A program made the translations under genes and the position numbers. The notes under the pieces were generated by a model that was not told the DNA's origin, ran no database searches, and saw nothing but the letters and a program-made list of their open reading frames with translations. Shown here one piece after another: positions 36,802 through 48,428 of a stretch of 64,000 nt of DNA (positions are counted from its first letter, which is position 1; every line of letters begins with the position of its first letter). The stretch comes from Aaosphaeria pasadenensis (lineage: Eukaryota; Ascomycota; Dothideomycetes; Pleosporales), in the NCBI GenBank assembly GCA_022813625.1, contig JAKLMB010000024.1:434001-498000 (forward strand), read 5' to 3'.

Positions 36802-39800
36802 GCTTGTCCCCATATCTTGACAAGTCAGGTCTCAGGTCTCTATATATCTCAGGACTTTTGACGAGATATCAAAGTATGATAACGCACCTAATGGATGTCT
36901 AATATACTTCCCCTTTTCTTTTCCCTTTCTGTCTTGGATACTAGGGCTTTTATTTCCTTTTCTTCCGGTCTTGGGTCATATGGGTCACATGGGTACAATG
37001 GATTGGGTTTGCCCATTGGTGTATATGCATATTCGCATCATCATCAATGGGAGCGATGGAAACGCAATGGATAGAGGAGGAGAGAAAGGAAAATTTACGA
37101 AAAAGAGAGAAAAAAATATGTGTTTAATGTTTAATTGGTCTGTTGCTTTTATAGAGTGGATAGGGTTGAATGCAAAGAAAAGACGTCCCTTAAAACAAAA
37201 AACTGCTCGTTCAAATGTTCTGGCTTGATGTGATGGTAATAATGATGATGATACTTGTAGCTTGGATAATATTTTCTTGCGGCCTACAGCTAGGTCGTAC
37301 CATCATGCTCTTCAAGTTTTGGTATCCTTGTTCTAGTCTTCTAAGTATAGTAAGGACGAACTGTATTAACACATACACACGCACATGTAAAAATGAGATA
37401 CAAACATGCTACACACATACCTAGTTATAGAAACATATATCATCTATATACATGTACGCATGTACACACGAAAATACCAAAAAGATCCCCCGTCACCTCC
37501 CTGCCTCTCTTTCACTACATAGAAACCTAGACGAATTAACACTATTGGATCGAAAATTGAACTATTGAGTTGCTGTCAATTTTCTTTCGATATCCGACCC
37601 TCGTGATGGATCTGTCACGAGCGGGCAAGCGCTTAGATTGAATGATAGATTATATTTCCTTTTATTTCTTTGCCACTACCATACTATATTATGGCTGTAC
37701 CACCCTACTATGGTATAAACATATCTATATTTACAAATGATTTCTTTGTACGCAAATTACAAACACGATCACAGTTACACAGAAATATGAATACGAAATG
37801 GATTCCCCGATCCGACGAGGGGAGGTGGGGGAGGGTGTTGTGAATAAAATATAAATTTACTACTACTCTATAATATTCGTATGTATCAAGGGTTTTGAGA
37901 AGACCGATTGGTTATTTTAAGGTACACGAACAACAAATATTGAACAACGATATTTTCCGTAAAGATACACTTTACCGGTCAATCGAGCCGAAGACGTGCA
38001 ATTCCTGTTCGTTCTTTTTGCTTTGCTTTACTCGATCGTCGTCCGGACAAATCGGTTGGCATTTACTTCCAATTGCTTGAATGGTGGACACCGTGATTCC
38101 GAGCCGTGGGACATGCCATGCCTATCTCCCAGTTTGAACTACGAGTAGCTTTCTCGATCTCCAATATCACAGAACGTCCAGCAATTATTACTGTGTAGAG
38201 GAGAATGAAGGGAGGGGTGTATCACGTGATGCAAGAATTGCATGCATTCTCAGTCCAGTCTCTGCTGGATGGATATATTTTGCCACAAGCGACACGGCTG
38301 GCGGCGGCGAATTTACTGTGTTATGGTGGCATATTACTCCGTGCAAGCAATCATTATCCGTTTGCTTGCTTGCTCGAAAGTTTATGTGTGCGTGTATGCA
38401 TGCACGCACGTACACACGCAACAGACCAGCAAACGCCCTCATCCCGTTCAACATTCATCACGATGAAAACGAGCCTCTCGCCCACAAGCGCCCAAGAAAA
38501 AAACGGGTATCAAAAAGGGCATCAATTTGAACCAATAACACACGTCACAGTCCAACTCAAATCAAGAACCGAGAGAATAGATAGGTACCGATCCCCTCAC
38601 CTCACACGTGTCCCGCGTGTTCTGGCTTGCCATGCTGTCCTGCAACACCCGTTCGGCTCGTGTGCATATTGTCGGATTTAGTGGAAAAGACCGCATGTGC
38701 ATGATGTGTGACGGGCGGGCGCGTGCGACCGCGGGCGCCGGAGCGGATGGCGGAAAAGTGTTGAAGCTAGGTGGATGAATGGATGAGATTGATAGAATGA
38801 TCAAAGTAATTTTTTCTTTCATGGGAGGGGGATGGGATTGGATTGGCAAGAATAGTAATTATTGTAGCGGTGGTTGCTTGATGTGTTGGGTACGAGAGAG
38901 AGAGGATGATCGATCGGCCCTGGAATATCCATCATCTAGAGTACGGAGTACTACTGCACAGTATCGAACAAACCGCCATCCCACACGGACAATCAAAGAC
39001 CGTATCTCGTTGCCTGTATCTTTTGGTCGAAGAGTCGAGAGGACTGCGAATTTCAAAGCATTTCGTCCGTATATTCTATTTCTATCGCTCCCTCTACCAC
39101 CTAGGTACTTTATAGTAGGTGCTCCGTACACAGTAACCATACCTACCCCTCGCCTTATTTGATTGGACGGATTTCGTCAGCTCGAATTGCGAGTTGATTC
39201 TCTACACAGAAGACAGACTCCAGAGTACGGAGTAATTACTTGCAATAACCAGGTTGTAACTACAAGGTACTATTATTGGTGATGATTCTAATGTTCTTCT
39301 GATTGACATTATTTCTCCTCTTCGCTGGGCCGCCACCCCCTCTTCTCCCACCTCGCACCTCCCAGGCTGCTACATAACTACAACAAGTCAAGTTGACCTC
39401 CACCCCCCATTTCGTGCGTCTGGGACATGCATGGCATGGCATGGGACGGATGGATGGGTGACCGTGGATGGGCAAGGACGGCCAAGGGCATTTTGACGAG
39501 ACATGTCCCCATCTGAACGGCTCGTCCGGCTGCGCAATTTCATTACCAAGTAATTATAACTCTCCATCCCAGAGAGAGGCTTATACCATAGGTTACAACT
39601 CTGTAGGCAGGTGTGTCCAAATGACCGTCGACTCGCCCCCTTCCAAACGCACAAAACGTCCACTGGATGACCCCCCAAATTGGTGGTCGTGGTCGCGATG
39701 GTGGTCGTCTCATGCCGGTTTCTTCCTCAGGCTCTGGCCTAGTCTCACAGCTCACATCGACTATTTTGTAATACTTGTTACAACTTGCAAGACATACACG

Positions 39801-40622
39801 GGCTCGAATCGCTCGATGAAACTAATCATACGGTTCTTGCGTTCCTCCCACCACTCACAGCCCCTTGATTCAATAAATGGCCCTGACCAGTCTACTCCAC
39901 TACACTCCACTGCCCACTGCCCAGTGACTCCACCCATACTACTCCGTACACTATCTCCCACTACACCACACCAATAATGCAGACCCTCACGATGCACTGC
40001 ACAATTCTCTGCCTTAGTCCTCTGTTAGTCTTCACTACTTTGTGCAAATTTCTCTTTTTTCTTCATCAACTTTCCATCTGCCGCTGCAATCGTTGCGCGC
40101 GCACGGCGGTCCACTGCATGTAACTCCGAGCCACTTTTTCCCTCCCACCTGGCACCACCCCAAAGACAACAACCCCCAATCCACAGGCACAGGGGTAATT
40201 GCAATAGGTAAACCGTCGTCCGGCCGCGTACCGTAACAGCGACCATGTATGAATATAGTATGAGTATGAGTATAGTGTACGCCCGCCCGTACGTGTATCT
40301 CGTGGTCTGTCTGGCTTTTTTTTAGGTGCAGACTATGTACTCTCATCAGACTCCGCGGCACACGCTGCCCCCATTCCCTTTCTCCCTGGTTATGGATGCG
40401 TTGTGTTGTGCTGAGCCCGGTCGGTCTGATGGCACCAACTAAGTTTGGTATTCTTTCGAGTGCAAGTTATTGAACCCTCTCAGGGACTTGCTTCTAAACG
40501 AGAAAGTGCTGGGACTTCCCTGTGGCCCTTCATGACCTTCAACAGTGTATATTGTACAACAATAATACATACTACTGTCTACATAACAGTGATACATATC
40601 TACAAGTCTATGTATGTTTGTG

Positions 40623-40638
40623 CGGAGTACTCCGTACA
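40623..40638. repeat. TACTCCGTACA motif inside a perfect 12-bp palindrome
   Basis: CGGAGTACTCCG (40623-40634) is a perfect palindrome, and the dispersed motif TACTCCGTACA occupies 40628-40638. Other good copies are at 10264, 31943, 38941, 39225, 39940, 41427, 52230 and 63845. Confidence 0.6.
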
Positions 40639-41268
40639 TATTTTCAATACAGCATGCGCCAACCCAAGGCCCTCTTACTGCCACCACCAGCATCACCACC
40701 ACGCAACGACAGCCACGACAAGGCACACGTACCTTACGAATGAAGACGGCTGACGGCCCTGCCATGCAAACAATAATCTCCAATCCGTGCTGTCAAGTGT
40801 CAGAAAACGCGGAGAATAATGAACGTGATCCCATATTATTGTTGTTGTGCCAAATAACGCACTTTGTAATTACAATCTAAACCCCTAACATCGTTTATAC
40901 TATACTGTGTAGGCATCTCCATACGCATATACGACACGCATACAGACACACAAGACATGTTATTTCATATGTCTCACATTATCCTCGCCCTGTCCCGTCC
41001 GGCTGCCTGTTCCTGAATTACGCACTGGACTGTATGACTGGTAGTCTGGGACATGAATGGCATGACTGAAATGACTGACTGACATGAATGACTGGGCTGC
41101 ACTGCTCGTCTGGCGTGTCCTCTCCTCTCCCGGTTTTTCCAAATCTCGTGTCAAAACCGATGGGATGTGCCGCGCCCCCCTTACCATTCACACCATTCCC
41201 TCTCCAGACTCCCCCTACCAAGGCTTTTTGTCCGTCCGTTTCTCACAGTGCGTGCTGTGTGCTGCGTG

Positions 41269-41296
41269 CATCCCCATCCCCATCCCCATCCCATCC
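41269..41296. repeat. CATCCC short tandem repeat
   Basis: About four and a half copies of a CATCCC-type unit in noncoding DNA. Confidence 0.7.
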
Positions 41297-43052
41297 AGGC
41301 CCCGGGGCAACGAATCTTCTAAAGTTACATCTAGGTATGATAATACCTTGCTCACTCGCGGCAGCAACGGCAACGACGAAACATATCCCGCCAGGCACGA
41401 GCTTCAGAAAACAACACCTAGAACCATACTCCGTACATAGCACAATTACCATCAGCCACCACCAGGCAGTGAATATTCAGTAATTTACAACAAGTGTCTC
41501 CATACATACATACCTACCTACCGTGTAGATACCGCGGCCGGCCGCTCGGTCGCCAAGCAGCACAACGGAAGGCAAGGAAGGAAAAGTGCGTCACGCTGGG
41601 CTGGCCCGCTCCTTTGATTCTTCTTCTTTTCTCCCTCTAAGATGGACCCTGGCGGCCTTGTTGCCCCCCTTGTCCCCTTGTCCCCTCCCCATCCATCCGT
41701 TGAATGCGTTGCGTTGCGCTGCGCTGCCCATCCTATCCTATCCTGTCCTATCTAATTCTCAATAAAAACCAACGGGTGGGGTTTAGGTTCTGTAGGTTTG
41801 GCGTTCGAGAAGCGTCTACAGTTCCTTTCGTCTTCGTCCGTCCCAACTAAATGTGGATTTTTTCAAGTATTGAACGGAGTGGTATGGTAACGGGACAGCG
41901 TAATGAATGGAGGACGAGGATCGGACTGCTAACGTAGACTACACATTCACGCAAAAAATAGCCACCACAATTGATGAATGGCTGGATAGATGGATAGAGG
42001 GAAGGAAACGGAGAGGACATCGGCTTCGCGCGTTCATTGTAGAGCCGAGTCTATTCTTTTTCCTCCTTCTTGAAAATCTGTTACATGTTTGGATAGGTAC
42101 GGGTCCACGGATGAAGGGCAGTATGTATGCATTCCACGATAAACGATGCCCGTTGCATACAAGTACATGTGTACGATACACAGTACTACTCGGTAAGTAT
42201 ACGACGATGGCGGGCAGCCAGGCCACCACCATCCGAATCGACCCTTTGCATCGGCCGCCGCAGGGCTTTTCTCGATGGCAAGACGGACACCCCCTCCTCC
42301 CCTCTTCTCAGCCAACAGTACGGGTAAAAATAATCACTGTGTAGGCAGAGTCGGATAGACAGAACAGAGGATAGCACCGCGCGCGCACCATGCCCGAAGT
42401 TATCACGCATCACGTAGTTAGCCACTTTGGGTCTGCAGCCTGGTGGTTGTTTGCCGCTGGCACTTCCGATGATTACCATGATGACGATGACGATGATGAT
42501 GGATGGCGGTGGTGATGACGATGGGGAGGAAAAGTCGCTGCCTCGTGTTACTCACCACTCCTCAAGGCTCACAGTAACAATTAATGATGATGTATTTCCC
42601 GTACCACAGTCTCCAGAGACCAGTCTGTCTGCCTGTCGTCGTTGGCGTGGGTATGTCATGTCGGTCAGTGACTCTTGTGTTTCCCTAGTCCCATCCCCTT
42701 ACCCCAAACCATCGATAATTAATACTGCACTCTGCACAGTAAGAGCACGCGCACACACGCATACTTGTTCATATGTATACCCGTACATACTGGATATTCA
42801 TGTATGTACACACAGATCGAGCTCCAGCCCGAGCCGACGCAACCCTTTGTTACCCACTATCTGCTCACCACTTTCTGTCGTCCTCTTCTGCATGCCAGTA
42901 GTCATGTCCCACTGGAGTATTTTTTTCTTCCATGGATATGTTGGCTGGTAGGGAAGATTCGGGGTTCTGGTGACTAGGGGATCGGCCGGAATCTGGTCTT
43001 GGGTTTTTGGTCTTGGTATTCGTAACTCTGTGATGTAGTAGTTGAACAGAAG

Positions 43053-43054
<2 letters not shown>

Positions 43055-43106
<52 letters not shown>
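43055..43106. repeat. TG dinucleotide microsatellite, 26 units
   Basis: An uninterrupted (TG)26 run, the longest microsatellite in the window and a candidate for length polymorphism and Z-DNA. Confidence 0.95.
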
Positions 43107-43107
<1 letters not shown>

Positions 43108-43219
43108 ATGTAATCTATGCGTATGTAATAAATAACAGTGGATACGGCGGGATGGGTGTAGGTAATAATAAACAGTGTGTGTGTGTGTGGCTCTGGCGCT
43201 TCTCCGGCAACCACCGATC

Positions 43220-43240
43220 CAGTCAGTCAGTCAGTCAGTC
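43220..43240. repeat. CAGT tetranucleotide repeat
   Basis: Five consecutive CAGT units in noncoding DNA. Confidence 0.8.
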
Positions 43241-44644
43241 CCTTTTTTTGAAAAGAAGGAAGGAAGGAACGAGGCAGGTGGGTGTGGGTGGGTGGATGGG
43301 CGGCCAGCGGCCAACAGCCAGCGGCCAGCGAAGAGAAAAAGAAGGAACGAACCAGCGAAGCGACGAATCTAGCCAATCAGTCAACGGGACGGGTCCCAAC
43401 CAAGCGAACGCGACATTCCCCTACCCACACACCCATTCACTCACTCACCCGCTTTACTGCGTGTCCTAGTTCGTACAAGTCGTTACTGTGTAGGTATTTT
43501 GCCTCTAAATAAATCGACCTAAACTACTCTACCGTCGCTCTCTTACTCACCCAATCCGAATCTAACCCTGTTCTTTCCCTTCCCTGCGCGCGCTCTTTCC
43601 CTTCCCTTCCCTTCCCTAACCCTTCCCTTCCTTCCTCGTCTCCCATCTCAACCCAACCCGTCTCATCCCTCCTCTCTCCTCTACTCTAACTACCCTTCCT
43701 CTACCCTTCCCTTCCTCATCTCTCTCTCCTCTCCTCTCTCCCACCTCCTCTCACCACCACCACCACTCTTCTCCCCTCCCAATTTCATCCAACTCACCAC
43801 CTTTCCCCACGGTGAACGGTGAAAGACTCTGCAGTCTCCCTGGTGCTCGTCTCCGTCGTCGTCCTCAATCATCAACCAACGTCGCCGTCACAATCACCAT
43901 CCAGCCGAGCTGCGAATCCCACCACCATTGGGCAGGTCCACCGACTTCGATCGATCAGGTTCCGACTCCCTCGTAACCACAAAACCCCCCTTCCACCCCC
44001 CAAAACCCAATCGTCGTCGACCCGTCTGTACATCCATCTGCCTTGCTCATATACTCTCCTCCTCGATCGCGGGCATTTCATTTCCGGAGTTGCACACCTT
44101 GCATTATACGTTTTAAAAGCTTTTTCGAGGGTTTCGATTTGCGAGCGTTGACTGCCCTTCCCTACCAAACCAACCAGATCCTACCCTGGTTCGGCTCTCG
44201 GCTTCCTTCTCTCCTGTGCGACTGACAACATCATTTCCCGACGCATTCCCAACCTTGCTCCAGCAAACATATTCCTTCCACTTACTTCATCGCCGTCGTC
44301 GAGAAACGTTACCCTTCGCCATCACCACGAAAATCCAAAAAGTCGCCCATCGACTGCATCCACGCGATCTATTCACTTAGACATCGCCAAAAGACACCAG
44401 ATCAGCACCGTGGCCACCCTTCCATCCACGACCTCATCGCCTGTCTTCATTCCTCATCGTCCTGTTCGAGCCTCGTCCTAGACGCAGAGAGTCTCTTTTA
44501 CTTTTCACGATCGATCCACGCATTTTCCTCCAAGCCTCTTTTTCTACGACCTCATCTTTCTTCCGATTGTTTGCTTGGATTCATACCAACAACCAATCTT
44601 GTTTCCCGACCAAAACAAAAATACATACGCATTCTTGTTCGTGC

Positions 44645-44662
44645 ATGATCGACACTGTTTGA
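44645..44662 (+). CDS. Five-codon upstream ORF of the cyclin gene
   Basis: The only ATG in about 1.5 kb of leader opens a reading frame of Met-Ile-Asp-Thr-Val followed by TGA. It sits 180 bp before the main start. A short uORF of this kind could limit translation of the cyclin. Its occupancy by ribosomes is not known. Confidence 0.35.
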   Translation: MIDTV

Positions 44663-44727
44663 AGCGTCGGTAGGGAATTCGCAGAGCCTACGCTCGAAAA
44701 CCAACCGCGGCGGGAACTGAAGAAATT

Positions 44728-44789
44728 GTACGTGTGGACTCCCAGGTCGCGTCTCTTTGCTTGTCACAGGACTAACGGATACTCAACAG
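44728..44789 (+). other. Probable 5'-UTR intron of the cyclin gene
   Basis: A 62-bp segment has a GTACGT donor, a CTAAC branch site and a CAACAG acceptor. That matches the other introns here, and it lies wholly before the start codon. Confidence 0.45.
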
Positions 44790-44842
44790 GGTCGTCAAGT
44801 ACACCAATTTCTTTCGTTTCTTCATCTCCGGCCTCTTCCATC

Positions 44843-46225
44843 ATGCCGTCCTTCTACCCCAGGCACAGCGCCAACAGGCAGCTGCCCCTTACACCTCCCG
44901 AGTTCGTGCCAAGCTACCAGACTGGCTGCGGAGGAATGCCCTACCAGCAGAATGCATTCTCCGCCCAGCCAGCCATTCGACCTCAGGATGATGGTTATGA
45001 CTACGCCGAGCGTTACCAACAGCTCGCCATGGCCATGCCGCCAATGTACCCCCAGGCCGGTACCTACTTGAGCAACCCTCCCCCGACTCTGCCACCAGCG
45101 AGCTCGTTCTACGACTCTGTGGCCCAGACCATTCTGCCCCCGATGCGCATGCAGCATGGCCACGCGATGGGTGGAGCCGCGATGCAACAGCAGCAACGCA
45201 TGCACGACTTCAGCACTCGCCCTGCACAGCAGCCCAAGGAAGAGAAGCCAGTGGGTGGCGTGTCTGCAAAGTTGGACTACGACATGGATGTCATGACCGA
45301 CTTCGTGGTCGAGATGGCCATGCAGGTCATCGTGCCTGGCCGTACGATCCCGCCGCAGTCGTTCCGCAAATGGGTACACCAGGTTCTTTGCGCGACGCGC
45401 TTGCCTTCGGCCACCATCTTGCTAAGCATGTTCTACTTGGCACACCGAATGCCCATGTTGGGTTCCCAGCCCAAGTCGGATAGCCAGGTGTACCGCCTGC
45501 TCACCATCTCTTTGGTTTTGGGCAGCAAGTTTTTGGATGATAACACCTTCATCAACCGTTCCTGGGCGGACGTTAGTGGCATTCCCGTCACCGACCTGAA
45601 CAAGTTGGAGACCGAGTGGCTCGTGGCCATCGAGTTCAAGTTGCACCGCGACCCTAGCGAGACCCAGGGATGGCAGTCGTGGTCAGACCACTGGCAGGAG
45701 TACCAGGCCCATGCCGCCGCGCGTTCCAACAGGTCCAGCAAGTTGAGCCCCATCGATACCTCGATGCATCGCCGCTCGATGAACAATGGCAACAACAACA
45801 TCAACAAGCCGCTGCCTCCTCTGCCCATCCAGCAGAACTTCAGTGCGCCGCCACCCTACGAGTTCACTCCCAAGTCGGCACAATCCCCATACGGCAACCC
45901 AGGGTTCAACCAGTACGACCCCTGGCGAGCAGCCAGCGAGCATTCCCCGTCCTCTGCCCCCACGACTGGCCCGACCACGCCAGAATATTATGGCGCTCAT
46001 GGACCTTGGACTTCCAACGAAGGCTACTCTCGCCGTACCATGTTCTTCCCGCCTAGCCAGCCACAGCAACACGCGTCGAACTACAACCCACCTGCGTATG
46101 GTTCTCAGTATCACACGCCTCCGTGGAACCATCACGGTTTGAACTGCGGCTGCATGTACTGTGCACAGAGGCACCCCCCATATTTCATGGCTCCTGGATT
46201 CGGTCCTCAGGCTGTCGCTGTCTAA
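44843..46225 (+). CDS. Pho80/CLG1-like cyclin
   Basis: A single exon of 460 residues. Residues 1-140 are Pro/Gln/Met-rich and disordered. A cyclin box covers about 146-271, starting KLDYDMDVMTDFVVEMA and including FRKWVHQVLCATRLP, ILLSMFYLAHRMP, LLTISLVLGSKFLDDNTF and NKLETEWLVAIEFKLH. The remainder is a low-complexity tail with Cys at the end (CGCMYC). The KFLDDNTF segment is typical of Pho80-type (PCL) cyclins that partner Pho85-like kinases, and the long flanks resemble CLG1. I chose the ATG at 44843 because the upstream frame has no other ATG. A long leader with one short uORF precedes it. Confidence 0.85.
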   Translation: MPSFYPRHSANRQLPLTPPEFVPSYQTGCGGMPYQQNAFSAQPAIRPQDDGYDYAERYQQLAMAMPPMYPQAGTYLSNPPPTLPPASSFYDSVAQTILPPMRMQHGHAMGGAAMQQQQRMHDFSTRPAQQPKEEKPVGGVSAKLDYDMDVMTDFVVEMAMQVIVPGRTIPPQSFRKWVHQVLCATRLPSATILLSMFYLAHRMPMLGSQPKSDSQVYRLLTISLVLGSKFLDDNTFINRSWADVSGIPVTDLNKLETEWLVAIEFKLHRDPSETQGWQSWSDHWQEYQAHAAARSNRSSKLSPIDTSMHRRSMNNGNNNINKPLPPLPIQQNFSAPPPYEFTPKSAQSPYGNPGFNQYDPWRAASEHSPSSAPTTGPTTPEYYGAHGPWTSNEGYSRRTMFFPPSQPQQHASNYNPPAYGSQYHTPPWNHHGLNCGCMYCAQRHPPYFMAPGFGPQAVAV

Positions 46226-48428
46226 AGCTGTAATTGCACCGAGCGCACGCGCCCCGTTCTGATCGACGACCACATACTGTCCAATGCTTCAGAACACGCA
46301 ACCTTGGCCATATCCATCACCTTTCCCTTTGTAACGTCTACCTTCTCTGCGATACATATTTGAACCCCATTCGAATTTGCGTCTCACATTTGTCTAAAAG
46401 TTTCTGTTTACTACATTTTGTTACGATTTTCCCCTTCTTCCTCCGACATTCATGCTTAGGGTCTTCGACCATCCACCCCTTAGGCGCACCATAGGATCGT
46501 TCGATGATCTTGGCGGTCGCCGAACCACCACGGAGATGTCGCGACCAAAGCGTTATCCGGATTTCCACCGCGAGGCCACACGACGAGTCGTTGCCGTATA
46601 AAAAAGTTGCTTTCTCGCCCAACAAAATTGTCGAGTTCGAGCGCCAGCGTGGTATCCTTTTTTTTCTGTCGCTATTTCGAACGCATATTGGCGCCTCTCC
46701 GGATCTGACGAAAAAGCACGCGGCTTGCGGCCATATTGCATGATAGATTTCATTTTCCTTCTATTCTCGGACCCGGACGTTATTGTTTTGCTCACTCTCG
46801 TCTTAGACATTGGGATCCACGGTTTCCTGCGAATACTTTAAAGCGACTTGCGGGTTTTAGGCGTTTTTCTTGCTTTGTCGATTGTTGGTGTTGGTCTTTG
46901 CACCGCACACATGATGCACTCTTCTGTTCTTCGTTTTGATTCAACCACCCCGGTTACGCATATACCTCAGGTTGTGTTCGGAGGGATGTTTTCTCTATTT
47001 TTGGTTCATGATGCTCTTAAGTTGTTTCCTCGCATTGCACTGAAAGATTGGATTCGGCGGGGGTTTTGTGCCGGTTTAATGTTTCTTCATTCTCGGTTCA
47101 GGTCCATGTTGTTATGGGTCTGGCTTTTTACCATGGTTTCTTTATTTGTACCTTCTACCTCAAGAGAGACAGTCACGTAGCGGTCACGAGGAGGTGTCGC
47201 CGGCGCACGCTGACATAGTCGAAAGACAGCAGCCTGGCATCGAGTTGGTGGTCTCTCTTCTTATTGTCTTTCTTCTTTCCTACTCTTACACTACTACACT
47301 GGGTTCACGACTTTATTCCCCCCAACCTTTTGATCAAAGGCTTTCATTGCGGTCCCTATATCCCCCCTACACGTTTGATTGTAGCCGGGCTTGTAATTAA
47401 TGGGTTCATCATCATCATCACCATCACATTGACACAACACAAACAAACAACCAAACAAACATCATATTATACCATATCAAAAAATGACGGGGGCATTATT
47501 CGCAATACCACACATGAGCACAATAACAATACATTCTTGACACATAACATCCATGATTTTGCAACTTCGGACCACCCTTGTGATTGTTCAACTCTTTGTA
47601 TGTTTGGTACGGGTGAGTACTAAGTTGCTCTTGCCTTCGTGAGACTGTCATGCTTTCAGCTGTACATGGTATCTCGACGGTGGTGTGGCACCACTACCAC
47701 ACACCGTGCTAAGATATCAACAGGATAACAACGAGGCTAATCAAGAGATTCACGCGTGACGAGGGACGGTACAATGGTTAGCATAAGATCAAGCAGTATC
47801 CATTTCATGTATATGTTATGTCGACGACAATGACGATTGTGTGGATTATCTCCTCCTCCTCCTCCTCCTCCTCCTCCTCCTCCTCCGAGAGAGAGAGAGA
47901 GATGAGACAAGACTTCGAAGAACCACAGAACAGTAATAACGAATGATAGATCATCACGGACATGGTTCTTGATTTGTTTATGAGCACACGCGAAAACGCG
48001 AATATTTCCATTCTTGCCTATCCTGTACTGCACTAAAACTCCGCAAGACATCCATCGTATGTGATGATGTGGCGGTGTTTGTCGTATCCCAAACTCATCC
48101 ATGCCGTAACATAACCGACTAACTGTTCAGACGCAACCAGCACCGTCTTTCGGTGACAGCTACTCCTGTCCTGTATGCTCTTTCTTCTTCCTATTACTGT
48201 TGGCGGCGGAAAACAAGAACGAAAACAGAACGAAACATACTAGATGACAAAAGGGAACGATGCAGAACGGTGCCAGGAGAAAATGCAAAGCGAACAACCC
48301 ACAAAAAACACCAAAACAAAGACCAAGACCCAGAGACTGAAGCCAAAGACAAAAGCGCCCCCTCACCCCATCACTGAGAAAACCAAAACCTCGGTCCACG
48401 GCGATCTTATCGATTTCTCTCTTATGCT
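46226..48428. other. 2.2-kb convergent intergenic region
   Basis: This lies between the 3' ends of the cyclin and the Pro-rich secreted protein. It carries a composite microsatellite at 47849-47902. An open frame at 46848-47180 codes for a hydrophobic stretch but lacks an ATG start and any partner. It is probably 3' untranslated sequence. Confidence 0.55.
47849..47902. repeat. Composite microsatellite (CTC)n-(GA)n
   Basis: About twelve CTC units are followed directly by eight GA units. Pyrimidine and purine blocks meet at one point, giving a strand-asymmetric junction. Confidence 0.9.

Larger units (their letters stand above)
36802..43298. other. 6.5-kb gene-poor region
   Basis: No gene could be supported on either strand. 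It contains several simple repeats and seven copies of the TACTCCGTAC-type motif, more than anywhere else in the window. AT-rich DNA follows the GPI gene (36.9-38.0 kb). A noncoding transcript cannot be excluded. Confidence 0.6.
43299..44842 (+). promoter_or_regulatory. Long ATG-depleted leader/promoter of the CLG1-like cyclin
   Basis: From 43299 to 44644 (1,346 bases) no ATG occurs in any frame, and only one occurs before the start codon at 44843. The part at 43550-43800 is nearly pure C/T with CCCTT tandem units. This pattern fits a very long 5' untranslated region. The transcription start is unknown, and part of it may be promoter. Confidence 0.5.

Noticed and set aside
46848..47180. Hydrophobic 110-residue open frame after the cyclin gene
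   Set aside because: It begins at a TTG rather than an ATG, and composition fits a T-rich 3' untranslated region.
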